Assembly: GCA_028753945.1 (NCBI GenBank)
Contig: JAPNXP010000001.1
Location: 14,684,501-14,748,500 of the forward strand
Source: Hexactinellida sp. DTS-2022
Lineage: Eukaryota; Porifera; Hexactinellida
Direction of reading: 5' to 3'
Length of the DNA: 64,000 bases
Shown: positions 35,005 to 47,603 of the stretch, piece after piece
Numbering within the stretch: the stretch's first letter is position 1
Layout: each line of letters begins with the position of its first letter
Notes under the pieces: model-generated
The model's database searches: none
Told to the model about the DNA's origin: nothing
Seen by the model: the letters and a program-made list of their open reading frames with translations, nothing else
Translations under genes and position numbers: made by a program

Positions 35005-37950
35005 AAATGCTATATCTTATAACAATGGAAGGAAAGAAAGTCATACAAAAATAATGTCCATTGAGTAAAGTCAATTAAATTTGTTATTACAAGCGATTTC
35101 GTTCGTTAGTATTGCGTAGTTTGCAAACACTTCGTGTGCGCGTCTATGCAATGGGGACAAACCTTGATCCTGTATGGTAGTTCAATAGGAAATAGGGATT
35201 TGGTTTAGTGGATACCTGGTATAAGAACATCGTTGGAAACTCCATATAATGTTCCTATAACCGACATGCTCTTATAACCGGCATAAAGTATATATGGATA
35301 TATGGCAACCATTTTTCCAGTAGAATTTTATTATATCCGGTATGTTCTTATATTATAACCGGTGTTCATATACCGGTGTTCTTATAACCGGTGTTCTTAT
35401 AACCGGTGTTCTTATAACCGGTGTTCTTATATCCGGCATCTACCGTACCAGATACCCACAAATGAAGTATCATTCACAAATAGATTATTCATTGTTGCAA
35501 ACTAAAGGGCATATAGTCCCCTAAACGTAGATCCGGACGATTGGTGATAATTGAGTTAGAATTCTATTTTAGGTTTGTTGACAAATTAGTAATATTATTC
35601 AATCATGGTTCTTGATCATACTGTATTTCATGAACATTGGAAAATTGCTAAAAAACCTCAGTGTATTATGGCTTAAACTTAAAGTCATTATGTGACCTTG
35701 ATTTCCGTACATTAAAACAACAGGCAGATGTTGCTACTTTAATGAATCGTTCATAGGCATGGTCTTGATTGCATCAACTTGGATAATTTTATTTTGAAGC
35801 CACAATTGCTATTTTTTAGAAATAGTTTTAAAGATGATCTCATAGCACATAACTCTGGATCATACGTATATGCATTTCAACTTATAGGTTTTCTTATACA
35901 GTAAAGCAAGTCGCAATTTTGCACGAAATTTGTTTGCAAACAGGCGAACTTGTTACATTTCAGAGGAACAGAATTAACGTTAAATGCTCGCTTGGGACTG
36001 AAAATAACTTGCTAATATAGAGTAGTGTAAACAATAGTGATAATATAAAGTGTTCAACAAAAAGATTCCACTTTCCCCTCGTCTTTTGGCTTTTAGTAAA
36101 TCTCGACAAATCAGTTGGTCAGAACGGTTAAAAAATGATTATGAGAAACGCGTGTCCTCATATCTTTAACTATTATATTTCAAGCAAATTTTCCTTTCCC
36201 ATAGAGTTTGGCTTATGAGCTAAAAAAAATTTGACTTTTTTATTTCTTAACCGATTTTAGTGATCTTTAGCTAAATCTTCATGTCTCGACGGGTTCTATC
36301 ACGTGGCATACAGTGATTTTGACCATCTTTGAAAAAGTAGGGGGTGTAAGATTGTGCAATTGTACCTAAATGAAATAATAAAACGAAAATACTATGTAAA
36401 ACTACCTGGGCGCAATGATATTTTTTACATTATAAATTTTTGGATGGTACATAGTTTGTGTTACCAAAGTTCTTAAATATTATAAAGTAAGTGGATCCAC
36501 ACAAGCGTAGGGAATCTTGTGGCCGTAATTAATTAACCATTACCAGTTGTTTTGAAATAATGTGTCGCATTAACTTTGTTGGTACATCGTAACTAACGAG
36601 GACACATTTCAAAAATCGTTATCCCAAATCGTTATCCCAAAGCACATACACTCGAAATCGAAACATGTTATGCGCATGTCAAACTTATATGTACTAATCC
36701 AAACCAAACTGTTGTTCCGTAATTCAAATGAAAACTAGAATCATTACGATATAGGATTCAAAAGTGGATATATGCCGTTCGCCGATATATTGTTTCGCCC
36801 CTGAACATTATAACATGATAATAATAATAAAAGAAACTCTTTATCACCATTAGTACAGTGCTATTGTGAAAAGAAACAAATCGAGGTCCAAATACTTTCT
36901 AGAACAAACCTTCTTCAGGCGTCCGTCTTTCCTCAGAAATATCAGAATTTTATACACTATTTATAAACTATTAATAAAATATTTAATTAATCCTAGGAGC
37001 ATAAAATGCAAAAAATACACATTTGACATTTGATAGAAGGTCTATAATTAAGTTATAATTGATATGCATATTTAAAGAATTGATGAATCATAATTGAAAC
37101 TAAAAGTGGTAAGGAATTTGAAAGCCGGGAGTTATTTATCATAAGCCTTAAAATGAGAAATATAATTCGCATGTAGAAAACACTCAATCAATTCAAAATT
37201 CCTCAATTCTTAATTTACCATTGCTATGATTCAATTTACTTTCAATGAATTCCAGCGAGATCTACGAATGTAACATTAAACATTACGTAATACGGAACTA
37301 ACAAAACTCGCTCGAGAATATATTATGACATGCCAGATTTTATTAATGTATGGAGAAGTGTGATATATTGATGGATTTCATTCCATAATCTTCCCTACTC
37401 GCCTTATCATTGTGAGGTGTGGAAGCTGGAATATGAGGATATTATTATTATTTAGGTCAGTAAGCTCTACACAAGCTGGTCACGTTCCCTAACAACAACA
37501 ATGGGTTGTTGGAATACAGAATGGTCAGGTATTGCTGGCATAAGATGGATGGGAGCAATTTCTCCCAGACAGGCGATGTGTTCCTCAAGGTCCCGTGTAA
37601 AAAATTTCAGGAATTCACTAATTTTAACATGAAGATTTGTAGTTATACAACAACAATAACATACGTGCTATTAATTTTGCTAGCATGCTTGTTTTGAATG
37701 TTTCTATTCACAGTTGTGACATTCCCTCAACATTAATTATTACATTTGATGCGGTGTTCAAATTTTATGCCTATATTGGGTATTATAGTACAAACAATGA
37801 ACAACCACTGAATGCGGACATTTCTCTGCAACGGACAACAGTCCTGTCCCTATGTGTCCGCTATTCAGAAGTTCACTTGTATATCCTAGTATACTATGAG
37901 ATGAGGCCACGCACTAGTATGAAGACTAGGCGCTCTTGCTGACCTAATCC
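35005..37950. other. Intergenic, MITEs and AT-rich DNA
   Basis: Contains the MITE at 35,206-35,447 and a 130-bp word at 36,240-36,370 (CTCGACGGGTTCTATCACGT) that recurs at 45,640-46,070. The open frames at 37,506-37,942 are not recognised. Confidence 0.4.
35206..35447. mobile_element. CCGGTTATAAG MITE with a 15-bp tandem repeat
   Basis: Ends TAGTGGATACCTGG and CCGGCATCTACCGTA. Inside, TTATAACCGGTGTTC is repeated about five times. Relatives at 26,185, 43,795 and 49,817. Confidence 0.65.
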
Positions 37951-38403
37951 CATAGGGATGTTATGTGTGTGGTTTCGTCCCATATCGGGGACTCATCAGG
38001 AGGGTAATTACCCCTATACCACAATGCGTACTGCTGTAGAGCTGAGGTCAGGCATGTACCATGTTACAAGCCTGTAGCCAGAATGTGATAGTGGGTGGGG
38101 CTTTTAGAATCTCTCATATATGCTGTAAATTCTAGGCATATTCAACAGAGTTTAGACAGCAAGAATTCTCAGGTGGCTCAGCCCTCTAGCCCCCCTGGCT
38201 ACGTGCCTGGCTCAGGTTACCCAACCCTACTGCCCATGTTGACCACACACATGGCATCAGTTCGTACTGAGTCTGTCCTATCCGTGTTGCCCAACCCCGC
38301 ATACTCCTGAGGGCAAGAGTCGTGACAGTAATATTCAAGTGATAATTGGAATTTTATCTGCGTAATTCGATAATACTCGAATTCCAATGCAACACACATT
38401 ATT

Positions 38404-38692
38404 AGGGCTGACTGAATATTCGAATATTCGTTCGTTTTGATGACTATGCATTAAATCAAATTCAAAAACTCAAAATACAATGGAATATGGTTTATTGTTA
38501 CTGTTACATTATTTTAATCATAGTTACAAAGTGTATTAGACTCAAATTCTTATTACTAAATTAGTTTAGGTAGGAATGCATATTTAGGATTTCTACAATC
38601 TAAACAAAAGTCATGTTGTCCAAAGGTAATCAACGAATACACGTTTCAATCAAGTACAGTATTCGTTCAAACGAATATTCGTTTCAACCCTA
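38404..38692. mobile_element. MITE with AGGGCTGA / TCAACCCTA ends
   Basis: AGGGCTGACTGAATATTCGAATATTCG at the left is loosely mirrored by CGAATATTCGTTTCAACCCT at the right. Confidence 0.5.
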
Positions 38693-38769
38693 AATATTAT
38701 CATGCTAATTTTATATATCTCTCTACAAACAAAAGTTATAACAAAAGATCATTGCTGACATATACAGAA

Positions 38770-39081
38770 CTATATGTAAGAAAACAAACTAATTACATCA
38801 TACAATTTAATCTCTGTAGCGATCTTTTGGCGTTCTAACTTCAAGTTTTCCTTCTCACTTCTCAATTCCTCAATTTTCTTATTATAACACATGCTTCTTA
38901 TACAGCGAATTTCACACCTGGCTTTCGCTCGTTTCCGTTTCATAATAAATAGATTAACAAGGTCATCGCTTGCTTTATTGGTGTACAGAATCCTTCTAAA
39001 TTCTTTCAAGGAAATATTTCTTAATGCCTTTTCGTTCAGCCACAGTGCCAATAATACTTTGCAACTTTCGTTTCTATTCAT
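38770..39081 (-). CDS. Small Maf-like bZIP reading frame
   Basis: A 103-residue frame. Residues 20-32 (LRNISLKEFRRIL) and 39-47 match the Maf-type extended homology region. Residues 48-68 are basic (KRKRAKARCEIRC), followed by IEELRSEKENLKLERQKI, a short leucine/isoleucine zipper. Maf proteins bind DNA as dimers in the nucleus. The invariant asparagine of the bZIP basic region is not found in its usual place and the zipper is short, so it may be inactive or decayed. Small Mafs are about 150 residues. It has no neighbours on its strand and no intron is visible. Confidence 0.45.
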   Translation of the reverse strand: MNRNESCKVLLALWLNEKALRNISLKEFRRILYTNKASDDLVNLFIMKRKRAKARCEIRCIRSMCYNKKIEELRSEKENLKLERQKIATEIKLYDVISLFSYI

Positions 39082-39362
39082 TACAGTTCCAAACTTTTCT
39101 TATTGTTTTAGAGTTCAACTCTTTATTTATACAAAATAATTAGTTTGTATTTCTTAGTTGTATCACTCCATATCAAGTTAATTGTTATAGGGAATAAACC
39201 ATATTCATATATAATTATGCATCTAAACCCGTCTTAAGTTTCAATTATAATACGTACAAGATTTTGTTTTTCTAAATTCCCTTGTAGTGAAAATTATAAT
39301 TGGATATATTATTTTCAATTATTCAACGAAATCGCAGAAGGTAGTTTGAGATATTCTAAAAT

Positions 39363-41465
39363 ACGAGCCCTTCAGTCTCGGTCGCTTTGCGACAGATCGG
39401 TGCTACGCACCTCAAGTTAACGGCCGCTGTGCGGCCTTACTCCTCACCCTTTCTGTCATGGAAATGGTAGAAAGGGACGTTATGATTTTGAATTTTCATT
39501 AATTTGTTTACCTATTTGTGTAAACAACAACAACAACAACAAATACTCATATTAGAAATTTATAAATGCGAAATTCGTGTTCAGCACACTTGTTTACTTA
39601 TAATACCGTTGAAAGCTAACTTCTAGGTAGATTTTGAATTTTCATTAATTTGTTTACCTATTTTGTGTAAACAACAACAACAAATATTCATATTAGAAAT
39701 TTTTAAACGCGAAAATCGTGTTCAGCATACTTGTTTACCTATAATACCCGTTGGAAGCTAACTTCTAGGTTGATTTTGAATTTTCATTAATTTGTTTACC
39801 TATTTGTGTAAACAACAACAACAAAAATTCATATTAGAAATTTTAAACGCGAAAATCGTGTTCAGCATACTTGTTTACCTATTATAACATTTGAAAGTTA
39901 GTTTATATCCCATATTAATTGCGGTTTCTATTCCCCCATCACTTTAATATAATCCGGACAGGGACTTCTTTAATATAGGGACTGTAAACTTCGCTTTACG
40001 GTAAAATTAGCGTAGGCCTAAAACAGTATTGTTACTCATTGATATCCCGTAATCCGCTAATGCTAGACATAGGAAATGTATTATTGTCGTATAGGAAGTC
40101 ATATTTTGGGAGTCCAACGGTAATATTGGTTTATCGAAAATATTTGTGGAATGTAAGTTATGCGATTTTCACACCCTTCCATATATGGTAATATTGTTAA
40201 AATCTCGAGATTACTTAACTTTATACATATGAAATGTACCATTTTCGTACAGGAAATCATATTTTGGGAGTCCAACGGTCATATTGGTTTGTCGAAAATA
40301 TTTGTGGAATGTAAGTTATGCTATTCTCACACTCTTTCATATATGGTAATATTGTTAAAATCTCGAGATTAGTTAGTTTTATACAAGTGAAATATATTAT
40401 TGGCGAATGGGAAATGGGAATTCATATTTAGGGATTCAGTAGATCACATTGATTTACCTAAGGCGTTCCCATTAGCCTATATTATTATTTTGGCACTCTC
40501 CACAGGAGGATTGCCCCGACCCTGTTTTGTAGTTTAGCTAATTCTTACATTATTAAAAAATCTTGATAAGTTTCTTTCAAATCTATATTTAAATCAATGT
40601 TGTCCAATAAAATGTATTAAGTGGTGATGAGAAATGGATTTAGGACTACATATTCTGATAAAATTCAAAATTTTTAATACTTTATACATTAATTTCCCAA
40701 TAACTCTACTGTTATTCAACAGACCGGCTACCTGGTTAATAAAATCTCTAATCGTTAACCGATGTCAGCAACGGTAACCGGTTAACCGAATCCAGCCTTG
40801 TTATTTTTTAATAAACAACATAATGAAAGATATCTGATATGTAAGAATTAGCTAAACTACAAAACAGGGTCGGGGCAATCCTCCTATGGAGAGTGCCAAA
40901 ATAATAATATAGGCTAATTTAGGTAAATCAATGTGATCTACTGAGTCCCTAAATATGAATTCCCATTTCCCATTCGCCAATAATATATTTCACATGTATA
41001 AAACTAGCTAATCTCGAGATTTTAACAATATTACCATATATGGAAAGGTGTGAGAATCGTATAACTTACATTCCACAAATATTTACGATAAACCAATATG
41101 ACCGTTGGACTCCCAAAATATGATTTCCTGTACGAAAATGATACATTTCATTTGTATAAAGTTAAGTAATCTCGAGATTTTAACAATATTACCATATATG
41201 GAAGGGTGTGAAAATCGCATAACTTACATTCCACAAATATTTTCGATAAACCAATATTACCGTTGGACTCCCAAAATATGACTTCCTATACGACAATAAT
41301 ACATTTCCTATGTCTAGCATTAGCGGATTAAGGGATATCAATAAATACCAATACTGTTTTAGGCCTACGCTAATTTGACCGTAAAACGAAGTTTACAGTC
41401 CCTATATTAAAGAAGTCCCTGTCCGGACAAACACACACACAACAATCGAGATTTAATAATATAGA
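39363..41465 (-). mobile_element. Non-autonomous Helitron-like element 3, with a nested insertion
   Basis: Ends ACGAGCCCTTCAG and ATTTAATAATATAGA then T, as in elements 1 and 2, with the same mini-hairpins at 39,375-39,440 and about three array units (39,490-39,890). Its interior is split by the element at 39,958-41,422. Confidence 0.65.
39958..41422. mobile_element. Palindromic DNA element nested in Helitron-like element 3
   Basis: Ends ACAGGGACTTCTTTAATATA and its exact inverse TATATTAAAGAAGTCCCTGT. The flanking CCGG (39,954-39,957 and 41,423-41,426) is a likely 4-bp target duplication, since the uninterrupted elements read AATCCGGACAAAC. Arms of about 600 bp, each with two 145-bp sub-repeats (GGAGTCCAACGG, ATATGGTAATATTG, ATCTCGAGATT), meet near 40,690. 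Confidence 0.7.
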
Positions 41466-43790
41466 TTAGACTTGTGAGAAATTGTTATTATATAATATTT
41501 AGTTTATCCGTTTTGGTAATTAATACCCACACACTTTACTCTCGTTAGTAGGAACACTGGGGGAACATGGATTCATAAGGAGACCATTTGTTGACTCTAT
41601 TAATTAGAAATTAACAGCAGTTATTAATTAGTGAAAGTTTTATTATTGGGGGTTTTTATACTATTGAAAATTAAGAAAAATTTATATTGGCTTATCGGTC
41701 AACACTTTTCAATATATAAACCGACTTGACAAAGTGATCTTTGATGTTAATAATGACCTTCTCAGTATACCTGGAATTACATTAGAAAGGTGTTAGCCGA
41801 TATACGGATAACGAATTCCTTTAATTAAGAGAGATTCAAACGTTATATAACAGCAGATTCTATAAAGTTACCTATTATAGGCCGTTTGCCAATTTGTTAT
41901 ACACAAAGGATGGTTTGTCACACATTGGTTAAGTTAATTAACTCCCCGGCCACTCTTGGGAGAGTTAATACATGGGCCTGGCCTCCCCAAATTATACCTG
42001 CCCCCCCCCAAAATTCTACAATAACTTTGAATAAGGATAGATCGAGCTTTCGCTCACTTTATTGTAATGACACATAAAATAATGTCCCCCCCCCCCCCCC
42101 AAATTTTTCGGGGGGCCCCCCCCTAAATGTTTGGTTGGCTACGCCCATGAGCGTTATGTACGTTAGAATTACTTCTATGGAATTGGTATCAAAATGTAGC
42201 ACATCGGATGAGATGAATAATTAGTTCTAATAAGTATTGCGAAATATCGGTTACTAATTCAAATTCTTTTCAAACTTCGAATTACTCATTAATATGAAGA
42301 AGAGTATTGGTTTCTAGGAAGAGAGTTGGGTATTTAATCTGAACTGTCCTTGATTCCCTGATACCATTTGTCCTCTGGTGTTATTTTAAGGGAATAGATT
42401 GGGGATTAATTCCAATAACATGAAAGTTATGTCATTATGAAATCGAATACTACAGTTAAACGATGTAAATTGCATAATCTGAATGTTATCCAACAAATTG
42501 AATTTAAAATTAATTCACTTTCAATATTTTGGTAAGGAATTTAGGCTAACGTAAATACAGTTTAATTATCATTTTAAAACTCAAATTATGATTAGTTGTT
42601 TAGATAATACAGGATATTCATGTCCCATTTATTGTGAGAACATACAGTCAGGTTCTTTTATTATGAACAATCAAGGGATCAAAAATTTGTTTATAATAGA
42701 GAGACTTCATAATAAGAAAACTTACCTTAATACAAAACAAACCCTATGTAAGTTGTTAAATTAGGGCCATAGGGCTTGTTAACGATAAAAAATCTTCATA
42801 TTAAGGAGATAAAATTTTGTTCACAATAAGCAACCTGACTGTATTTGTAAGACATTTCAAGCTAAGATTCTATAATAAAAAAATACACTGTTGAGGAAAT
42901 AGGAAAATTGAATTCTTGAATAATTGTCTTTAATTAAATATTTGGGACCTCTTTTTGTTTGTTGAGCCCCACATATGGCAGAAACGAAACCCAATATGAA
43001 AATTCGTATAACAAACAGAATTAGAATTCTATCGTGAATTCAATGGCCAAGTAACAAATAGGCGTTTAGTATGATTTTTTTGAGTTATGGATAAGACAAA
43101 TGTTTAAAGGTGTTACAAATGTGTCAGAATTTTTTTTAAAGATCGCTACCTCAGGTGCAAATCCGTATTTATTATTATTTGTGTTACAGTATTAGCACTG
43201 ACTTGAGTAACAACCAAATCTATAATTAAAGGAATATTATCTCAGTAATATTCATGCCATTTCTAGCTCGCAATCCTTACTTTGTGAATTGTTACTGAAT
43301 CGAATATAAATTATATAATCTCCTGTTGCTACATTAAAGCTCAGACTCAAGTTACGTAGATAGCTCTCTGTTGGTATACCAGAGTTGAACTAAATATTAA
43401 TAAAGATTTTAAGCTTATAGAATACTAGCGCATATTTTGTTAATTTATTATCTATCATTTATTGTAAGGTTACTTGGCTTGTTAGAAAGAGCCAGAGATT
43501 CGGAAAATAAATTGTAAATTCAGGGATTTCCAATTATTCATTGACACAAATTCAATAGAATACTCCTGTATCGATACAGGCGACCGCACGTTCGCCCCCC
43601 GTCCGCCGCCCCTGTGTACGTTATCAAGTTGTTGTGCGAAGATCGATTTGTTAATTGTTGAAAAACAGGTTGTATAAATTTATGATTTAATAGGTTTGAT
43701 ATTGTGTTGAAAGGATTGTAAATCCCTGTAAACACAATACAAATTTATGAAACTACATAGAAATAGTATTATAAAATAATAGGAATTAAT
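41466..43790. other. Intergenic, no gene recognised
   Basis: AT-rich, with a G/C-run MITE piece at 41,960-42,145 (AATAACTTTGAATAAGGAT, shared with 48,120). The 43,560-43,620 GC-rich word is not explained. Confidence 0.4.
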
Positions 43791-43794
43791 AATA

Positions 43795-43956
43795 CAGTGG
43801 ATGCCGGTTATAAGACATCGTCGGGAACTCCACTTGATGTGCTTATAATCGACATAATTATATAGTATAGATGGCAACCGTTTTCCAACATAGTGTTCTT
43901 ATATCCGAAATGTTCTTATAACCGGTGTACAGTGTACTTATATCCGACATCTACTG
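43795..43956. mobile_element. CCGGTTATAAG MITE, complete (162 bp)
   Basis: TA-CAGTGGATGCCGG at the left, CCGACATCTACTG-TA at the right; TA duplicated, as in mariner-like elements. Confidence 0.75.
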
Positions 43957-44169
43957 TATAATATTTTACTTGGAGGCCTGAGAAATGGTGTTACTCCAGT
44001 TCAGGGTGAATAATGACATATTCAAATCAGGAACTGCCAATTTTGTAGCTTGCAATCTAATTGGTCAATTGTTTAGGCGCCAATTGTATAGGCCTATTAC
44101 ATAGTATAAAAGGAAGTCTACTGATCGAAAATTTAATATTTTTTTTAACTTTTTTAAATTTCTATTTTC

Positions 44170-44935
44170 ATGGAGCATTCAATTGATCGTGGGTGGAGGA
44201 CAGGTCATTATTATGACCCACCAAGATGGAGTACCTGGCTATGGGTGCTGAAATTCGGCAACAGGATACCGACTGATTGGAAGAACTTTACCCGTGACTT
44301 GTGTGTTGAAGTATTTTTAACTAATCCCAAACCAATTGGCGGACCTGGACATATTGTTGAAATAGATGAATCTAAATTCGGTCACAGAAAATATTCCAGA
44401 GGTGGTTAACTTTCAGGTCAATGGGTATTTGGAGGGATTGATGGAGAGACAAAGGAGGTTTTTATGAACCCTGTACTTGATCGGACACAGCAACTTTAGT
44501 CCCGATCATTCAACAGTATATTCTCCCTGGGACTACTCTGATGAATGGGCCTCGTATAATTTAATTCCTGCTAGCACATTCCAACACTTAACCATTAACC
44601 ACAACGTAAATTTTGTAAATCCCACCACTGGTGTACATACCCAAACTGTTGAAAGAAAGCACTTGGGGTCAAGCGAAAAAAGGATGAAGAACTCCATGAC
44701 TACAAATCCGGTGTAAGCGCGCTTTGGGGACTCCAGCGTTTTAGGGGCCCCGTCCCTAAAGTCCTAGCAATTTAGGGACGGGCCCCCTTAAACGCTGGGG
44801 TCCCCAAAACGCGCTTACACCTGAACTATTGGACAACTATCTGGCAGAAATATGTTGGGGAAAAAATATGTGGAAGCTACTTTCTCCAATTTAATTAAAG
44901 AAATAAGGGATCAATACCCAGTAGTATAATTGTAC
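44170..44935 (+). pseudogene. Merlin-type DDE transposase, broken
   Basis: VEIDESKFGHRKYSRGG is the typical first catalytic Asp region of Merlin (ISXO2-like) transposases. GQWVFGGIDGETKE follows after a stop, then SDEWASYN (second Asp) and HTQTVERKHLGS (catalytic Glu). The rest of the C-terminus (PELLDNYLAEICWGKN) lies beyond a hairpin insertion at 44,708-44,822. Several stops and frame changes make it a relic. The start at 44,170 follows an AT-rich leader. Confidence 0.75.
44708..44822. mobile_element. 115-bp hairpin element inside the Merlin relic
   Basis: GGTGTAAGCGCG...GGGGCCCCGTCCCTAAA is mirrored by TTTAGGGACGGGCCCCC...CGCGCTTACACC; arms about 50 bp, loop about 10 bp. Confidence 0.8.
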
Positions 44936-45114
44936 TTACTGTAGTTTGGTATTTGTTAAATTCTATTATTAATTAAACAATTAATAATCTACAATGCAGT
45001 GGTATCCATTTCCTAAATTGTTAATCGATTAAAGTTCACCATTCACGATGCAAATTTATTACCTACAATTCAAAGTGACGTGTTGGATTTAAATAGCACA
45101 GCTCTATACATCTG

Positions 45115-45566
45115 GGATATAACTTATAAGCGCCCCCCCCCTAACGAAATAAGTGGGGGGGCGCCCCCTCCGAGCCCCCCCCCAAAAAAAAAACATCACT
45201 GGTTATAACTAAGTCGGATATAACGAAATACCTGCTTATAACGAAGTCATTCAATGGTCTTATTACATTATTAAAACTTCGGTTACAACGAAATGGATAT
45301 AACGAAATTCCGCTTATAACGAAGTCATTTGAATCAGAGTGGACCATGGGTCAACATTGGTGACCCATGACCCATCTGACCCATCGATATAGGTGACCAA
45401 TCGACCCATGGTCCACTCTGATTTGAATCTCATATAGCCTCTAAGCTATTGAGTTTACTCCTGTTATAATGAATTCCGGTTATAACGAATTCTGCTTATA
45501 ACAAACTCCGCTTATAACGAAATGAAACTACGATCCCGGCACTTCGTTATAACGGGAGTTGACAGA
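45115..45566. mobile_element. CGTTATAACG-type MITE, carrying a second insertion
   Basis: Repeated TTATAACGAA words and an end CGTTATAACGGGAGTTGACAG typical of pogo/mariner-like MITEs. Interrupted at 45,335-45,420. Left end not defined. Confidence 0.5.
45335..45420. mobile_element. 86-bp hAT MITE with exact 8-bp target duplication
   Basis: CAGAGTGGACCATGGGTC and its inverse GACCCATGGTCCACTCTG, flanked on both sides by ATTTGAAT (45,327-45,334 and 45,421-45,428). Confidence 0.9.
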
Positions 45567-45669
45567 CTATATTTGGCTTCAATGATGATTTCAATTTTTT
45601 CATAGACTTTGGCTAATGAGCTAAAAAATGTAACTTTTCTATTTCTTGACCGATTTTAGTGGTCTTTAG

Positions 45670-45962
45670 CAGAGATGGAACCGGTCGGGATTTTCATGAC
45701 CCGACCCGACCGGTGCAGTTGAAAATTTGACCCGACCCGACCGGCCGGTCGACCGGTCAATCATAGCTGGCAATAATTTATAAATAATATATAACAAATT
45801 ATGATATTATGATATCGAATAGATCATATAAAGATCTCGACCGGCCGGTCAGGGTTCGACCGGCCGGTCAAGGTTCGACCGGCCGGTCAAAGTTCCGACC
45901 GGTACCCGACCCGACCCGACCGGTCGACCGGTGCCGGTCAGACCCGACCGGTTCCGTCTCTG
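45670..45962. mobile_element. 293-bp hAT MITE with exact 8-bp target duplication
   Basis: CAGAGATGGAACCGGTCGGG and CCCGACCGGTTCCGTCTCTG, flanked by GTCTTTAG (45,662-45,669 and 45,963-45,970). Interior made of CCGACCGG words. The empty site exists at 36,255-36,275. Confidence 0.9.
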
Positions 45963-46403
45963 GTCTTTAGCTCAACATTCATGACTCGACGGGTTCTATC
46001 ACGTTGCATACAGTGATTTTAACCATCATTGAAAAAGTAGGGGTGTAAGATCATGCAATTGTATCAGGAAATGAACTGAGGAGTCAGAGACTGGTAGAGA
46101 TGAGTGCAATAATTTAAAAAATAATGGTTAAAATTCTCAAACATATCATGCCATATAATAATAATAATAATGTTTTAATTTTGATGTTTTAATTTTAGTG
46201 CTGCTTAGCATGTAAATCCCTTCGTTATATCAAATAAATGCATTCTTATATTCCTTATAAGCGCATAATAATTAATGTATTCAATCTGTTAATTCATAGA
46301 AGTTTCCCATTCAGACAGATGATAGGTGTGTGTATCTGAGATCAGACGGGTGAGCGTGGACTAAGAAATAATAAGGAAATATTAAAAAAACAGACCATAG
46401 ATA

Positions 46404-46661
46404 CCGTATTTCCCCGAATAAGCGCCCCGGCGCTTATTGTTTTCGTGGGCCAAATTATCCTGAGATTTTTGTGAAAAATCCAGAATAAAATATTTAGGTC
46501 GGTTCTAATGGTTTCTACCAACAGTATATCTGCCGAAGTTGTCAAAATCAATGGAATTATATTACAGTGATCAACTAATCTGTGTAATTTCATCATGCCA
46601 ATGTCATTTTTATTGACCCGGCGCTTATTCAAGCCCCCGGCGCTTATTCGGGGAAATACGG
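46404..46661. mobile_element. Mariner-like MITE, CCGTATTTCCCCG ends
   Basis: CCGTATTTCCCCGAATAAGCG and CGCTTATTCGGGGAAATACGG, with TA on both sides. A truncated relative lies at 62,140-62,252. Confidence 0.8.
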
Positions 46662-46789
46662 TATGTTAGAAGTGCATCGGTTATTGGTCCAATTTAGAGA
46701 GGAAATATCAACTATGTTATTTTTATTGTTCATTTAATCATTGGAAAATCTTCAATATCAATACAACACATAAGCATATCAGACTTAAT

Positions 46790-47140
46790 GATGATTTTTC
46801 CAAACCTCTTACGTGTGATGATTATCGTTTTACTTTTCTACGGCTCATTGTTAATTGGCTTGCACGATTGCGATCTCGTGAAAATAAACACGATAAATTG
46901 AGTCCCAAAACCTTCACAAGCTTCTCTCACTCGTGCCTTGCCCTGATTGAAATAGTAAAACATCTCACTCAAAATTGTGGATTTGATTACGTGCTCACAT
47001 CACGATTACAAAATGACCCAATCGAACATCATTTTGGTTTGTATCGTATGATGTCTGGTGCACATTATCATGTTAGTTAATCTCAAATAATTGAAAGTGA
47101 ACGACGGATCAAGCTATCAAGCATCCTCAAAATATTCTCG
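46790..47140 (+). pseudogene. P-element-like transposase relic
   Basis: LTSRLQNDPIEHHFGLYRMM (about 46,995-47,055) resembles the C-terminal part of P-element/THAP9-type transposases, with the upstream frame LSPKTFTSFSHSCLALIEI. A TAA at 47,078 stops the frame, but the same reading continues (SQIIESERRIKLSSILKIF). Earlier domains are absent. Confidence 0.55.
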
Positions 47141-47289
47141 AAAAAGGAACAATCAGATTACGTCAGTTTAAAGGATATGATCGATTCCTGTTCCTCCTTA
47201 TCAACGAACCTTCCAATTATGCTTTAAACCTAGATACATACCTCATAGCATTGCAATCCTTTTCGACCATTACTTTTGATAGTTCACTA

Positions 47290-47353
47290 CAAAGGTTGCG
47301 AAGCGACCTTTGTGAGAAGTGATCCGTCGCGAAGCAACCGAGACCGAAGGACT
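47290..47353 (+). mobile_element. Helitron-like 3' end, solitary
   Basis: AAAGGTTGCGAAGCGACCTTT, GTCGCGAAGCAAC and GAGACCGAAGGACTTGT, the mini-hairpins and terminus of the Helitron-like family. The inverse copy is at 52,634-52,705. Confidence 0.55.
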
Positions 47354-47603
47354 TGTATTTACAATGGATCAATCACACATGTTGATAAGAAGAATAAAGA
47401 GTAATTATACTCAGTTTGTCATATCATGAAGCATTTCTGAAATAATATGAGCAATCTAACACAAAAGTAAATAATTCAAGATTAATTAATAATTATAATA
47501 TATAATTAATGATTATATAGGTATAAATAGAATAAACAATTATAATCTATAGTAAACAAGAATCGACAGTTAAAAGCACTCAAGTAACAAATAAAATACT
47601 TGG

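Noticed and set aside
35342-35524. Frame with repeated TGVLI
   Set aside because: Product of the 15-bp ACCGGTGTTCTTATA tandem repeat in a MITE.
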